Positions 8,569 to 17,018 of a stretch of DNA of 34,067 nucleotides are shown here, one piece after another. Made by a program: the position numbers and the translations under genes. The stretch comes from Myxococcota bacterium (GTDB lineage Bacteria; Myxococcota; Kuafuiibacteriia; Kuafuiibacteriales; Kuafuiibacteriaceae). How positions within the stretch are numbered: the first letter of the stretch is position 1; each line of letters starts with the position of its first letter. Location of the stretch: contig JANQQN010000179.1 of NCBI GenBank assembly GCA_028289325.1, positions 1 to 34,067 on the forward strand, given 5' to 3'. The notes under the pieces were generated by a model. The model searched no databases. It worked only from the letters and a program-made list of their open reading frames with translations, and was not told where the DNA came from.

Positions 8569-8895
8569 CGTGGTTTCTCCGATATTCGCTATGCGGGGCG
8601 TTTCGTGGCGCACCGCAGGGTTTCATCGCAAGCCCTTTGCTCTCGGCGCGTGTCCACGCCGCGCGGCTTGATGACCGTTCCAGCGTGCGGAAGAACGGCG
8701 AACCATGTCCTGACGGAAGCGCGACGAATTCCTCGGATCGCCCTTACGAAAACCTGAAGATGTGAAATCCTGCCGAGGCTCGCCTTAGCGAGCGGGGGTC
8801 GGTGGGCCGGGACCCACTGGACTCAAAGCACGATGGCCTGCGTTGCCGTGATCTCGTGGCGCATGTTATCCGACCCCCGGGGACGACGGAAAAGG
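8569..8895. other. Divergent intergenic region with tandem hairpins
   Basis: About 330 bp with no convincing gene. The ribosome binding site of the minus-strand exported protein is at 8577-8580. Near the plus-strand regulator lie two inverted repeats: GCTCGC/GCGAGC at 8778-8783 and 8788-8793 with a 4-base loop, and at 8796-8817 a segment that can fold two mutually exclusive ways (GGGTC with GACCC, or GTGGG with CCCAC). They might be leader RNA structure or regulator sites. If the plus-strand regulator starts at the ATG at 8833 rather than 8896, its first codons lie in this interval. Confidence 0.35.
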
Positions 8896-10935
8896 ATGTC
8901 GCGTGTCGATGGGGAGATCGATAAGACGCCGTTTTCGATCGGAGCGCTCCACGTCGTACCTAAGCGTAACCGGCTCGTTCGCGATGGTGTCGAGCACGCG
9001 CTCGAACCCCGGGTCATGGACGTGTTCTGCGTGCTCGCGGAGAATGGCGAACAGGTCACGTCGCGTCGAGATCTCACCGACCGAATCTGGCGCGTGGAGT
9101 TTGGCGCCGACGAAGGGCTAACGCGTGCCGTGTCCGTACTCAGGCGGGTCATCCGCGACACCGGCGACAATGACGTATACGTGGAGACGATCCCCAAGCG
9201 CGGCTACCGGCTGACCCGTCCGGTGGTCCGGTCCGTAGATCCGTCTGAAGGGCAGGCGATCGAGACGGAGAGCGCCGCTCCGCCATCCGCGGAAACGGCG
9301 GCGAACGCCAAGACCGCGACGACCCACCGCAGGTTGTTGGTCGTGGCGCTCGTCGTCGCGGCGGTGAGCGCGACGGTCGCGACATGGCAAGTGCTCCGAG
9401 ATCATCAGGTTGATGACCGGCCTGACCTCACCGGCCACACGACGCGCAAGTCGGTGGCCGTGTTGCCCTTCGTTGCGCTGAGCGACGACAGCGGCGATGA
9501 CTATTTCGGCAAAGGTGTGGCTGAGGAGCTTTTGAACGCGCTCGCTCGGTTTCCCAATCTGAACGTCGCCGCGCGAGCGTCCGCATTCACATTTGGTGGC
9601 GAGACCGAAGATATTCGGACGACCGCGACGCGGTTAGGCGTGGCGAACGTCATTACGGGATCGGTCCGTCGGTCGCTGGATCGCATCCGCGTGAGCGTGC
9701 AGCTCTTTCGGGCCGACGGGTCCAGTCTGTGGGCCAATACCTACGAAGCGTCGACAGCTGACCTGTTCGCCGTCGAGGACGAAGTCGTCCGCGATATCGC
9801 GCGCGCGCTTCAGGTCCGACTCGGTGTCGGTGCGGGGGCTGCTCGCGCCCCTCGGGAGGGTGTCGATCCGATCGCGTTCGAGCAGTATCTTTCTGGCCTC
9901 AAGCTTTGGGGTGACCGCATGCGCATGGACGGTCACCGCGAGCGAGCGCTCATGGCCTTTCAACGCGCGGTGGCGTTCGACCCCGGTTTTGCGGACGCCT
10001 GGGCCGCGATTGGCGTCGTTGGCGCGTATAGCGCGGGAAGTCCGCTGAGCCGCAACCGAGAGGCCTTTCGCACCCGGACCGAAGACGCGTTCGCGCGCGC
10101 GCTTCGTCTCGACGGCGACAACCTGCTTGCGCACGCCGGCCTCGCCGTGTGGCGAGTCACGCAAAGCGTCGATGTGGCTGCGGCTCGGCGCCATCTGAGG
10201 CGCGCCTTCGAGCTCGCGCCGAACGCTGCGCCGACGCACCTCGCTAGCGCGTGGTATCACCATGCCCTTGGCGACGGCGAAGCCGCGCTGGCCGCCTACG
10301 ACCGAGCCGTCGCGCTGGACCCGCTGAACACCGTGCTCCGCCGCGTGCGCGCCGAACATCTCGTCATGATCGGGCACACCGATGAAGGCTTCGAATTCCT
10401 CGACGCTTGCCAGGCTGAGCGTTGCCTCGGCGAAGGATTTGTCGCCTTCGCGTCCGCGGCGGCCGTATTTTCCGGCGATCCCCGACGGATGGAAGAGTGG
10501 CGGCCGATCCTCGACGCGTTCGAGGCGCGAATCGCCGGCATCCCTGCCTCCCGCAAGCCCCATGTCGCGCGCATCATGCCGGCCTTCTTCTCGATCCGAC
10601 TCCACCGAGACGACGCCGAAGCGCAGCGGCAACGTGTTCAGACGCTACTGGAGCGCGAACGCATTACCGACACGATCGGCATTTGGGGCCCGACCCTGGC
10701 GTCTCACCTGCCCCAGGAACTGGTCATCGACCTTCTGCATTTGGCCTATGAGCGGGGCGATCTCTTTTCGACGACCTTTGCCTTCTCTGCGCTGTACGGC
10801 GTCAATCCATATCCGGACTGGCTTCTTCAGCATCCTCGGTATCATGAGCTATGGGCCCGGCCCGGTATGAAGGCGCTCGCTGCCGCTTGGCGACGAGCGG
10901 GGAGGACCGCGGGGCTGCCGAAACCCACTAAATGA
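8896..10935 (+). CDS. CadC-like membrane-anchored winged-helix regulator with TolB/FlgO-like and TPR domains
   Basis: A 679-aa one-component regulator. Residues about 12-110 form an OmpR/PhoB-type DNA-binding winged helix (LEPRVMDVFCVLAENGEQVTS, ending IPKRGYRLTRPV). A Pro/Ala/Thr linker and one membrane helix follow (LLVVALVVAAVSATVATW, about residues 147-166). Then comes a TolB/FlgO-like domain beginning KSVAVLPFVALSDDSGDDYF (about 185-310), then at least four TPR-like repeats to the C-terminus. The arrangement resembles CadC/ToxR: cytoplasmic DNA binding and an exported sensory part. I prefer the ATG at 8896, with AAAAGG before it and the winged helix close behind; ATGs at 8833 and 8863 are alternatives. 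The signal is unknown; the divergent exported-protein gene is a candidate target. No phosphoacceptor domain is present. Confidence 0.85.
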   Translation: MSRVDGEIDKTPFSIGALHVVPKRNRLVRDGVEHALEPRVMDVFCVLAENGEQVTSRRDLTDRIWRVEFGADEGLTRAVSVLRRVIRDTGDNDVYVETIPKRGYRLTRPVVRSVDPSEGQAIETESAAPPSAETAANAKTATTHRRLLVVALVVAAVSATVATWQVLRDHQVDDRPDLTGHTTRKSVAVLPFVALSDDSGDDYFGKGVAEELLNALARFPNLNVAARASAFTFGGETEDIRTTATRLGVANVITGSVRRSLDRIRVSVQLFRADGSSLWANTYEASTADLFAVEDEVVRDIARALQVRLGVGAGAARAPREGVDPIAFEQYLSGLKLWGDRMRMDGHRERALMAFQRAVAFDPGFADAWAAIGVVGAYSAGSPLSRNREAFRTRTEDAFARALRLDGDNLLAHAGLAVWRVTQSVDVAAARRHLRRAFELAPNAAPTHLASAWYHHALGDGEAALAAYDRAVALDPLNTVLRRVRAEHLVMIGHTDEGFEFLDACQAERCLGEGFVAFASAAAVFSGDPRRMEEWRPILDAFEARIAGIPASRKPHVARIMPAFFSIRLHRDDAEAQRQRVQTLLERERITDTIGIWGPTLASHLPQELVIDLLHLAYERGDLFSTTFAFSALYGVNPYPDWLLQHPRYHELWARPGMKALAAAWRRAGRTAGLPKPTK

Positions 10936-10969
10936 GCTCCGCAGGCTCCGCTTGCGTACTCCACGCCGG

Positions 10970-10989
10970 GTTCCGACCTGCGTCGGAAC
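10970..10989 (+). terminator. Hairpin after the CadC-like regulator gene
   Basis: GTTCCGAC (10970-10977) and GTCGGAAC (10982-10989) form a perfect 8-bp stem with a CTGC loop, 34 bases after the regulator's stop codon and before the SNF2 gene. Outer CGG/CCG bases could extend it across a small bulge. No T-tract follows. Confidence 0.5.
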
Positions 10990-11058
10990 GCCCGCCGCCG
11001 GGTACTAGGCTCTCGGCGGCTCACGTTTTGACGTCCACCCCGCCGCGTCGCGGATGGT

Positions 11059-13752
11059 ATGACGCCAACCGTGGAGCCTCAGGTCGCCGCAGCGATGGAT
11101 CGTGTGCGCACGAATCGCCCTTTGAGCCTGGCGCTGCGCCCTTCGGGTCGCTTCGTGCTTATGGAGACGTCGGGATCGCTCGACGGTGAGGGGGTGGACG
11201 CGGCCGTGGCGGCGCAGATCTCCGACGCGTTCGCGTCGTCCGAAGCGGAAGGGCTCTTGCATTTGGCCGCCGCTGCTGCCGACGCCGCCTTGCCCGCATC
11301 TTTGGCGTACGGTCGCCGCCTCAGCGAGGGGTTCTTGCGCGCTTTGGTGGCGCTCGACGAACGATCGGCCGATGCGAGCGGAGTGCACGCTCTCGTCCCG
11401 ACCGACGCATGGATCGGGGAGATGGCGGAGTCGGTGCCGCCGATGCTCGGCGGTGAGCTCGTCGACACGGACGTGGTCGGCAACACGTTTGGGCGGCTCG
11501 CGGACTACGTCATGCGCACCATGGCTGAAGAAGGGCTCACCGTCGGCCAGGTCCTAGAGCGTTTGGGCGGCGACTGGCACGCCCTGGGGCGGGTGTGGTT
11601 TCACCTTGCGGAGAACAAGGATGATCCGGAACGACCGTTCGCTTTCTTGGCGTCCTACACCCCGATCGAAGGTGTCGGGGGGCCCCAGCGGGCCCGGCAT
11701 CGTCCACTGGGTCAGGCGCTGAAGGCCTTCTCCGCGGAACGCGAGACGCTCGTGCGTCTGCTCGAGCCTGTCCGCCGCGCCGCTGAGCGCAGCGATGTAT
11801 TCCGGTCGCTGCTCGACTCAGGAGAGCTATTCCACCCCTTAGCGTGGACGGCGGAACAGGCCTACGCCTTCCTCGACGCCGCGGAGACCCTCGAGGGGAC
11901 GGGGGTGATGCTCCGGCTGCCGAAATCATGGTCCGGCCGGCGGCCCGGGGCACCGCGGGTAGACATCCGCATCGGAGAGACGGCTGCGGTCGGGGTGGGG
12001 GCCATGCTCAGCTTCGACGTGGGCGTAGCCCTGGACGGCGAGATCCTGACTGACGAAGAGGCGGCGGCGATCCTCGAAGGAACCAGCCGGCTGGCGTGGC
12101 TTCGGGGCCGGTGGGTCGATGTTAACCCCGCCGAGCTCAGAGCAACCCTCCAACAGTGGTCGGATCGGTCGGCGCAATTGAGCCTGTCGGAGGGGCTTCG
12201 CCTCTTGGCCGATCCCGACGCCCCCGCGCACGTGCGCGGAGGCCAGTGGCTCGAGCATGTCGCCGCCCGGCTCCGTGACCCCCGGCGAGCGAAGACCCCC
12301 AAAATAAGCCGACGCCTAAAGGCCAAGCTGCGCCCCTACCAGAAGGAAGGCGTGGCGTGGCTGAGGCTTCTGTACGACCTCGGCCTGGGCGGCGTGCTCG
12401 CCGACGACATGGGGCTCGGCAAGACTGTGCAGGTCATAGCGCTGATCCTCGGACTGAAGGATCAGAAGGTCACGCCCTCGCTCGTTGTGGTCCCGGCGTC
12501 GCTGCTCGGGAACTGGCGGGCGGAGCTCGTGCGGTTCGCGCCGACGCTCAACGTCGCCGTCGCGCACCGGTCGGTGCGCGCGGACATCGATGAAATCGCG
12601 CGCCTCGCCGGCGACGGCGAGGTCGATGTCGTGTTGACCACATACGGGACGGTGGGGCGCGTGGAGGCATTGCTCGACGTCTCGTACGCGATCGCCGTGC
12701 TCGACGAGGCCCAGGCGATCAAGAACCCGTCGACGCGGCAGGCCAAAACGGCCAAGAAGATCTCGGCGCGGTGCCGGCTCGCGCTGACGGGCACGCCGAT
12801 CGAGAATGACCTTGGCGACCTATGGTCGCTGTACGACTTCATCAATCCCGGCCTGCTAGGTTCGCCGAAAGCGTTTCGCGACTTTGTCGCGCGGCTCGGG
12901 AGGGGGCCTGGCTACGGTCCACTGAGGCGGCTGATCCGCCCGTATATGCTGCGGCGGCTGAAGACCGACCGACGAATCATCTCGGACTTGCCAGACAAGA
13001 CTGAAGTCAACGTATATTGCGCGCTGAGCAAAAAGCAGGCATCGCTGTACGGAGACTCCGTCGACGCCCTGGCGAAAGCGCTCGCGACCGCTACGCCTAC
13101 GGAGCGGCGAGGCATGGTCTTCGCGTTCCTGACCCGCTTCAAGCAGATCTGCAATCATCCTAGTCATTGGCTGGGGGACGGCGACTGGTCGCCCCTCGAC
13201 AGCGGCAAGCTCTTGCGGCTCCGTGACCTCGCGGAGGCGATCGCGGCTCGGCAAGAGAAGCTGCTCGTGTTCACGCAGTATCGCGAGGCTACGGCCCCGC
13301 TCGCCGGTTTCCTCGAGGATGTGTTTGGCCAGCGGGGCCTGATCCTGCACGGCGGTGTACCCGTGAAGCAGCGGCCGGGGTTGGTCAAGGCGTTTCAGGA
13401 CGACGACGGCCCGCCGTTCTTTGTGCTATCGCTCAAGGCTGGCGGCACCGGCCTCAACCTCACTGCAGCCTCCCACGTCGTGCACTTTGACCGGTGGTGG
13501 AACCCGGCCGTAGAGAACCAGGCCACGGACCGCGCGTACCGCATCGGTCAGCACCGAAACGTGCTCGTGCATCGATTCGTCTGCTCGGGTACGCTTGAGG
13601 AGCGCATCGACAAGCTGCTCGAGAAGAAGCAGGTGCTGTCGACGCAGATCCTCGCCTCGGACGGAGAGCGCAAGCTCACGGAGCTCAGCGACACGGAGCT
13701 CCTCGATCTCGTGCGGCTCGACGTGACCGCGGCGCGAAGTCTGGAGGGCTGA
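11059..13752 (+). CDS. SNF2-family helicase with bacterial SNF2-associated N-terminal domain
   Basis: An 897-aa Swi2/Snf2 ATPase, a double-stranded DNA translocase. The N-terminal half includes the bacterial SNF2-associated region (DUF3670-like, around residues 250-390, with LFHPLAWTAEQAYAFLDAAE and VMLRLPKSW). The ATPase core starts near residue 430. It has Walker A GLGKT (Lys455), motif II DEAQ (Asp549-Glu550), LTGTPIEND, and in the second RecA lobe LKAGGTGLNLTAA and HFDRWWNPAVENQATDRAYR followed by IGQ. All key ATPase residues are present. The SWIM-domain protein gene begins two bases after the stop codon, a pairing seen for this bacterial SNF2 type. Transcription, repair or defence roles have been suggested for such proteins; nothing here decides among them. 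No methylase or nuclease gene is adjacent. Confidence 0.93.
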   Translation: MTPTVEPQVAAAMDRVRTNRPLSLALRPSGRFVLMETSGSLDGEGVDAAVAAQISDAFASSEAEGLLHLAAAAADAALPASLAYGRRLSEGFLRALVALDERSADASGVHALVPTDAWIGEMAESVPPMLGGELVDTDVVGNTFGRLADYVMRTMAEEGLTVGQVLERLGGDWHALGRVWFHLAENKDDPERPFAFLASYTPIEGVGGPQRARHRPLGQALKAFSAERETLVRLLEPVRRAAERSDVFRSLLDSGELFHPLAWTAEQAYAFLDAAETLEGTGVMLRLPKSWSGRRPGAPRVDIRIGETAAVGVGAMLSFDVGVALDGEILTDEEAAAILEGTSRLAWLRGRWVDVNPAELRATLQQWSDRSAQLSLSEGLRLLADPDAPAHVRGGQWLEHVAARLRDPRRAKTPKISRRLKAKLRPYQKEGVAWLRLLYDLGLGGVLADDMGLGKTVQVIALILGLKDQKVTPSLVVVPASLLGNWRAELVRFAPTLNVAVAHRSVRADIDEIARLAGDGEVDVVLTTYGTVGRVEALLDVSYAIAVLDEAQAIKNPSTRQAKTAKKISARCRLALTGTPIENDLGDLWSLYDFINPGLLGSPKAFRDFVARLGRGPGYGPLRRLIRPYMLRRLKTDRRIISDLPDKTEVNVYCALSKKQASLYGDSVDALAKALATATPTERRGMVFAFLTRFKQICNHPSHWLGDGDWSPLDSGKLLRLRDLAEAIAARQEKLLVFTQYREATAPLAGFLEDVFGQRGLILHGGVPVKQRPGLVKAFQDDDGPPFFVLSLKAGGTGLNLTAASHVVHFDRWWNPAVENQATDRAYRIGQHRNVLVHRFVCSGTLEERIDKLLEKKQVLSTQILASDGERKLTELSDTELLDLVRLDVTAARSLEG

Positions 13753-13754
13753 CG

Positions 13755-14813
13755 ATGGCGTACTCCCGCCGCCGCCGACGGGCGTCCCGTCCGTCGCCGC
13801 ATCAAGCCAGCGTGAACGCCTTCCATCAGTCTCAGGTCGAGGCGCTGTTGGGCCGGCCTGTCGGCGACCTGAAGCCCGTCCGAGCCGAGGGTCGAATAAT
13901 CGCCCACAGCGTGTGGGGTCGCGCGTTCTGCACCCACCTTGAGCGGTACAGCGACTTTTCAAATCGGCTGCCGCGGGGGCGCACCTACCTGCGTTCAGGC
14001 GCCGTCCTACACCTGGATATTCAGCGCAGCCTCATCACCGCCGTCGTACGGGGCTCCGAGCTGTACGCGCAGCGCATCGACATCGCCCCCTTGTCGGACG
14101 ACGCCGCGCAGACGCTCACCGACGCCTGCGCGGACAACATCGAGTCAACGGTGGCCCTGTTGTCCGGTCACCTGCCTGCTGCGGTGATGGACACACTCAC
14201 CGACCCCGAGTCGGGTCTGTTCCCTGAGCCCCACGAGATTTCACTGCACTGCTCGTGCCCGGACGGTGCGTACCTCTGCAAACATCTCGCCGCCGTTCTG
14301 TATGGTGTCGCCGCCCGCCTCGACGAGCGCCCTGATCTTCTGTTCGTTCTGCGAGGCCTCGACCCGGAGACCCTCGCCACTCGGTCGCCGCTGTTCCACG
14401 CGCCCCTGCCGTCTCCTGCCCGACGGCTGAACGCCGATCTGGGCGCGCTGTTCGACATCGACCTCGCGCCCGACGAGCATGCTGCGGACTCCGCTGCCGC
14501 CGCGGCCGAGGTCGGCGCCAAGGAGAGGCCGGTTCGGGCGGCGGCGGCGGACGGGGCGTCCGCGAGGTGTCGAAAGGCAAAGCCGGTCGCCGCCGATCGG
14601 TCGCCGGAGCCCGAGCTGCAGGGAGCGCCCACGGTCGACGCCGACGGTCGCCTTTTGGTTTCTCGGGCGTTTCTGGTGGCGGCCGGGCTCTCCAGCGGCC
14701 AGATCAACAGCTGGCGGCGGCGCGCCCTGTTGATGCCTTCGGGCAGTCGCGGCGTGTACGAGCTGACGCCATCCGGATGGGAGGCGCTGGAGCCCTTGCT
14801 CGGGCCCGATTGA
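13755..14813 (+). CDS. SWIM zinc-finger protein, partner of the SNF2 helicase
   Basis: A 352-aa protein. The SWIM zinc finger is clear: Cys166-x-Cys168-x6-Cys175-x-His177, in LHCSCPDGAYLCKHLAAVLY. The N-terminus (about residues 1-110) is basic and resembles the leader of bacterial SWIM proteins encoded beside SNF2 helicases (FHQSQVEALLG, VWGRAFCTHLERYSDFSNRL). A low-complexity Ala/Arg-rich linker spans about 230-290. The last ~55 residues look like a small winged-helix or helix-turn-helix domain (FLVAAGLSSGQINSWRRRAL). Two bases separate it from the SNF2 stop, so the two are surely co-transcribed. SWIM fingers bind DNA or proteins; this one probably targets or stabilises the helicase. That role is inferred from pairing. 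Confidence 0.9.
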   Translation: MAYSRRRRRASRPSPHQASVNAFHQSQVEALLGRPVGDLKPVRAEGRIIAHSVWGRAFCTHLERYSDFSNRLPRGRTYLRSGAVLHLDIQRSLITAVVRGSELYAQRIDIAPLSDDAAQTLTDACADNIESTVALLSGHLPAAVMDTLTDPESGLFPEPHEISLHCSCPDGAYLCKHLAAVLYGVAARLDERPDLLFVLRGLDPETLATRSPLFHAPLPSPARRLNADLGALFDIDLAPDEHAADSAAAAAEVGAKERPVRAAAADGASARCRKAKPVAADRSPEPELQGAPTVDADGRLLVSRAFLVAAGLSSGQINSWRRRALLMPSGSRGVYELTPSGWEALEPLLGPD

Positions 14814-14851
14814 AGCGCGGTCGCGTTATCTCGTGGGCTGAAGGAAGCGGC

Positions 14852-15235
14852 CTACGAGGACGCTTGAACGAGGTCCCACCGGTTGCCCCACGGGTCTTGA
14901 AACACCGCGACGGTGCCGTACGGTTCGTGCCGCGGATCCTCGAGGAACCGAACGCCTTGGCGCAGCATCCGGGCATGGGAAGTCGCAAAGTCATCGGTTT
15001 CGAGAAACAACCAAACTCGGCCCGCACCTTGACGGCCGACCATCGCTCGCTGCTCGTCGGTGGTGGCGCGCGCGATCAGCAAGGCGGTCTGCGCGCCGGG
15101 CGCAGCGACCCGCACCCACCGTTTGCCCCCGCCCAAAGGCGCGTCTTCGCGGAGTTCGAAGCCTAAGACCTCCACGAACCACCGGATCGCCTCGTCATAG
15201 TCGGGAACGAGCAGACTGATCGATGACAGATGCAT
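14852..15235 (-). CDS. VOC-superfamily (glyoxalase/bleomycin resistance-like) protein
   Basis: A 127-aa single-domain VOC protein with the paired beta-alpha-beta-beta-beta fold: SLLVPDYDEAIRWFVEVLGF at the start and FQDPWGNRWDLVQ at the end. His2 could be the first metal ligand; the usual C-terminal Glu appears as Asp in NRWDLVQ, so metal binding is uncertain. Members include small-molecule lyases, dioxygenases and drug-binding proteins; the substrate cannot be read from sequence. The frame is open upstream to 15454, but that part is Arg-rich and not VOC-like, so I take the ATG at 15235. The gene is convergent with the SNF2-SWIM pair, with 38 bp between stops. Confidence 0.87.
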   Translation of the reverse strand: MHLSSISLLVPDYDEAIRWFVEVLGFELREDAPLGGGKRWVRVAAPGAQTALLIARATTDEQRAMVGRQGAGRVWLFLETDDFATSHARMLRQGVRFLEDPRHEPYGTVAVFQDPWGNRWDLVQASS

Positions 15236-15632
15236 GCCGTGACCGTACCCGAGATCGACGTCGACCGTCAGCGTGGCGGCATCGGGGCGATCGCACGACT
15301 CGGTCGACGTCGCCCCGCTACCTCGCCGTGGTTCGCCAAGACGATAGCGATCACGAGTACGTTGGCGAGTCGGCGGACCGTTTCGGCGTCCGCCTCGGCC
15401 CACTGGTCGCGTGCGACGATCCGTGTTTGGCTGGCCGGGGACGACCATGCGCACGCGAACTCAGCGGCACGACGCCTTTCGTTGCACCCTCATGTCGGGG
15501 AGGTCGGCGACTTGGCCGCCTCGGCTGACCGCCAGGTGGTCGGCGGGGGCGAGCTCGACGGTGGCCATCATGCTTGCCGTGGCCCCCAATAGCGCGTCTG
15601 CAGCCTCCATCCGGGGCCTGAAGTTTCGCTAG
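15236..15632. other. Gene-poor interval, possibly decayed coding sequence
   Basis: About 400 bp without a gene I would defend. Several overlapping frames are open, as expected at this GC content. On the minus strand, two short pieces have protein-like composition in different frames: one starting at the ATG at 15615 that stops after about 50 codons, and one around 15300-15440 (VARDQWAEADAETVRRLANV). This could be frameshifted remains of an old gene, but I recognise no family. It lies directly before a clear 3' gene fragment, which supports local decay or rearrangement. Confidence 0.35.
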
Positions 15633-15926
15633 TTCAAAGATAACGCACAAAAAGGGACGCTAACCCTCCGTCAAGCGGGTAACTGCCAGGCGGAGGCGTT
15701 GGTAGCGATCACGACCGACCGAAAGGGGCAGGTGCCTTACGAGCTCGTCTGCGGCGCCGGCAAGGCGTGGAAGCGCCAAGCCCGAGCACCGAACAACAAG
15801 ATCGCCGCCGACAAGGTGTCGTTCGCCGTCAAGAAGGGTGAGCAGCTCACCTGCGTGCTGCGCACGTGGCAGGACGGCAAACCCAAGAATCTGGACGCCA
15901 AGTCGCGTCGGTTCCGCTGCCGGTGA
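15633..15926 (+). pseudogene. 3' remnant of a secreted-protein-like gene
   Basis: An open segment of 97 codons ending in TGA, with a TAG just upstream (15630-15632) and no ATG. The only possible starts in the early part are a TTG at 15699 and rarer codons. The translation looks like the C-terminal domain of an exported beta-rich protein, with four cysteines (AGNCQAEALVAITTDRKG, YELVCGAGKAW, QLTCVLRTWQDGK, RRFRCR) that could form two disulfides. The protein-like pattern continues upstream of the TTG to the TAG, which suggests the fragment is the tail of a longer gene whose front half is gone. A short functional gene from the TTG (75 aa) cannot be excluded, but it lacks a signal peptide. Confidence 0.5.
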
Positions 15927-15987
15927 AGCTGAGCCCTACGGTCGTACCGGTCTTGTAGATCCCGGCGGAGCTGTCACTCCGCTTCAC

Positions 15988-16035
15988 CTAGAGACGTGAC
16001 CAACAACCCACGTGGGTTATTGGTCACGTCTCTAG
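15988..16035. terminator. 48-bp near-perfect palindrome, probable bidirectional terminator
   Basis: Outer arms CTAGAGACGTGACCAA (15988-16003) and its exact reverse complement (16020-16035) flank an inner perfect palindrome AACCCAC/GTGGGTT (16005-16018). Only one base pair (16004 with 16019) is mismatched. The transcript from either strand could form a stem of up to about 23 pairs with almost no loop. It lies between the plus-strand gene fragment and the convergent minus-strand gene, and includes the last codons of the latter. There is no T-tract. A recombination or protein-binding site is the alternative. Confidence 0.6.
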
Positions 16036-16971
16036 CTTCAGACGGCGGCGCCAGCGCCTCACTTCGTCATCGGTCAGCGTCGACCTCACCTCGGCCGACG
16101 GCGGCGCCGCTTCGATGAATGGCTGAAAGAAGTTGCCGTCCCAGCTTCGGCCGCCCAATAGCGGAGGCCAAAGCAAGATCACCTGTTGCCCGTCGACGAC
16201 CTCCACCGAGTTGGGCGAGGCTTCCCCCCATACCGATGCGCTCAGGTCAGGATGTGGCGATGACGGCTGGCCGTAATGCCACCACGCTTCGTCGTGAGCG
16301 TGACCCTCCCCTCGTCCCAGCACCGCATCGATCGTCGAGTCTTTGACCTGGCGAGCCCCTGGAAAGCGGCCCTGCAACGCGATCTGAAGAAGCGAGAACA
16401 GATGGAAGCAATTCGAGATGTTTTTGTATTCGACAACCACGCCTTCCGCTCGCTCGCCATGAAGAACCAAAAGCTCTCCGCTGCGCTTTCTGAGGAGCTC
16501 CAGCACCCAGGTCAAGCCGACGGATTCGTCTTCCCGCGCCTCCAGCAGTTGAAGGTCATCGCTTCGTCTGAGCAGCGACGCCTTGCCTTTCGGTGCTCGG
16601 GCCACGTGGGCCACCAGACCCTGCCCAAAGAATTGAAGGCCCAGCGCCTTTTCGTCCGCGGTCGAACCGGCGTGGGTCACGAATCGCTTGAGGCCATTCC
16701 AGAGAGGTTCGACCAGAGGCTCGGGATCTGCTCCACGCTCGGCGGCAGCGCCGAGCCACACGGCGAGGAACCCAGCGCCGGTCACCGAGTTCAACTGCAC
16801 CAGCGACTCAGCGACCTGTAGGCGAAGTGATCCACGATCCTCTCGGCCGAGTTGGACGGCTTGGTTCAGCGCCGACTTGAAGTCTTCGGAGGGCACGTCG
16901 CCCCGATGGGCGTCGGCCTCCTTCAAAATCTCCGCAAGCGCGGATCCGATACTGGCGGACGGCTTGGACAT
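16024..16971 (-). CDS. Conserved-looking protein of unknown function, 315 aa
   Basis: I do not recognise this protein. It has no signal peptide or membrane helix and appears cytoplasmic. The N-terminal ~130 residues are probably helical (LAEILKEADAHRGD, SLRLQVAESLVQLNS). The middle has a segment rich in hydrophobic beta-like runs (SGELLVLHGERAEGVVVEY, about residues 165-185) and a Trp- and His-containing stretch (GHAHDEAWWHYGQPSSPHPD). A second beta-rich block ends near VEVVDGQQVILLWPP, and the C-terminus is basic. The gene follows an alpha/beta hydrolase by 47 bp on the same strand and may share its transcript. Its last codons lie inside the 48-bp palindrome. Confidence 0.7.
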   Translation of the reverse strand: MSKPSASIGSALAEILKEADAHRGDVPSEDFKSALNQAVQLGREDRGSLRLQVAESLVQLNSVTGAGFLAVWLGAAAERGADPEPLVEPLWNGLKRFVTHAGSTADEKALGLQFFGQGLVAHVARAPKGKASLLRRSDDLQLLEAREDESVGLTWVLELLRKRSGELLVLHGERAEGVVVEYKNISNCFHLFSLLQIALQGRFPGARQVKDSTIDAVLGRGEGHAHDEAWWHYGQPSSPHPDLSASVWGEASPNSVEVVDGQQVILLWPPLLGGRSWDGNFFQPFIEAAPPSAEVRSTLTDDEVRRWRRRLKLET

Positions 16972-17018
16972 GATGGCAGCCTAGCACTCCGCGGCCACCC
17001 GCGGCACGGTCAGAAGCT

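Noticed and set aside
8778..8817. Attenuator in front of the CadC-like gene
   Set aside because: Two hairpins and an alternative pairing exist, but there is no leader peptide or T-tract, and such pairings arise easily at this GC content; kept only as a note on the intergenic region.
11059..14813. DISARM-type or other anti-phage island
   Set aside because: A SNF2 helicase occurs in DISARM, but no methylase, DUF1998, phospholipase D-like or nuclease gene adjoins it; the SWIM partner points to the separate SNF2-SWIM pair.
15236..15454. N-terminal extension of the VOC protein
   Set aside because: The added residues are Arg-rich and low complexity, and the VOC fold starts exactly at the ATG at 15235.
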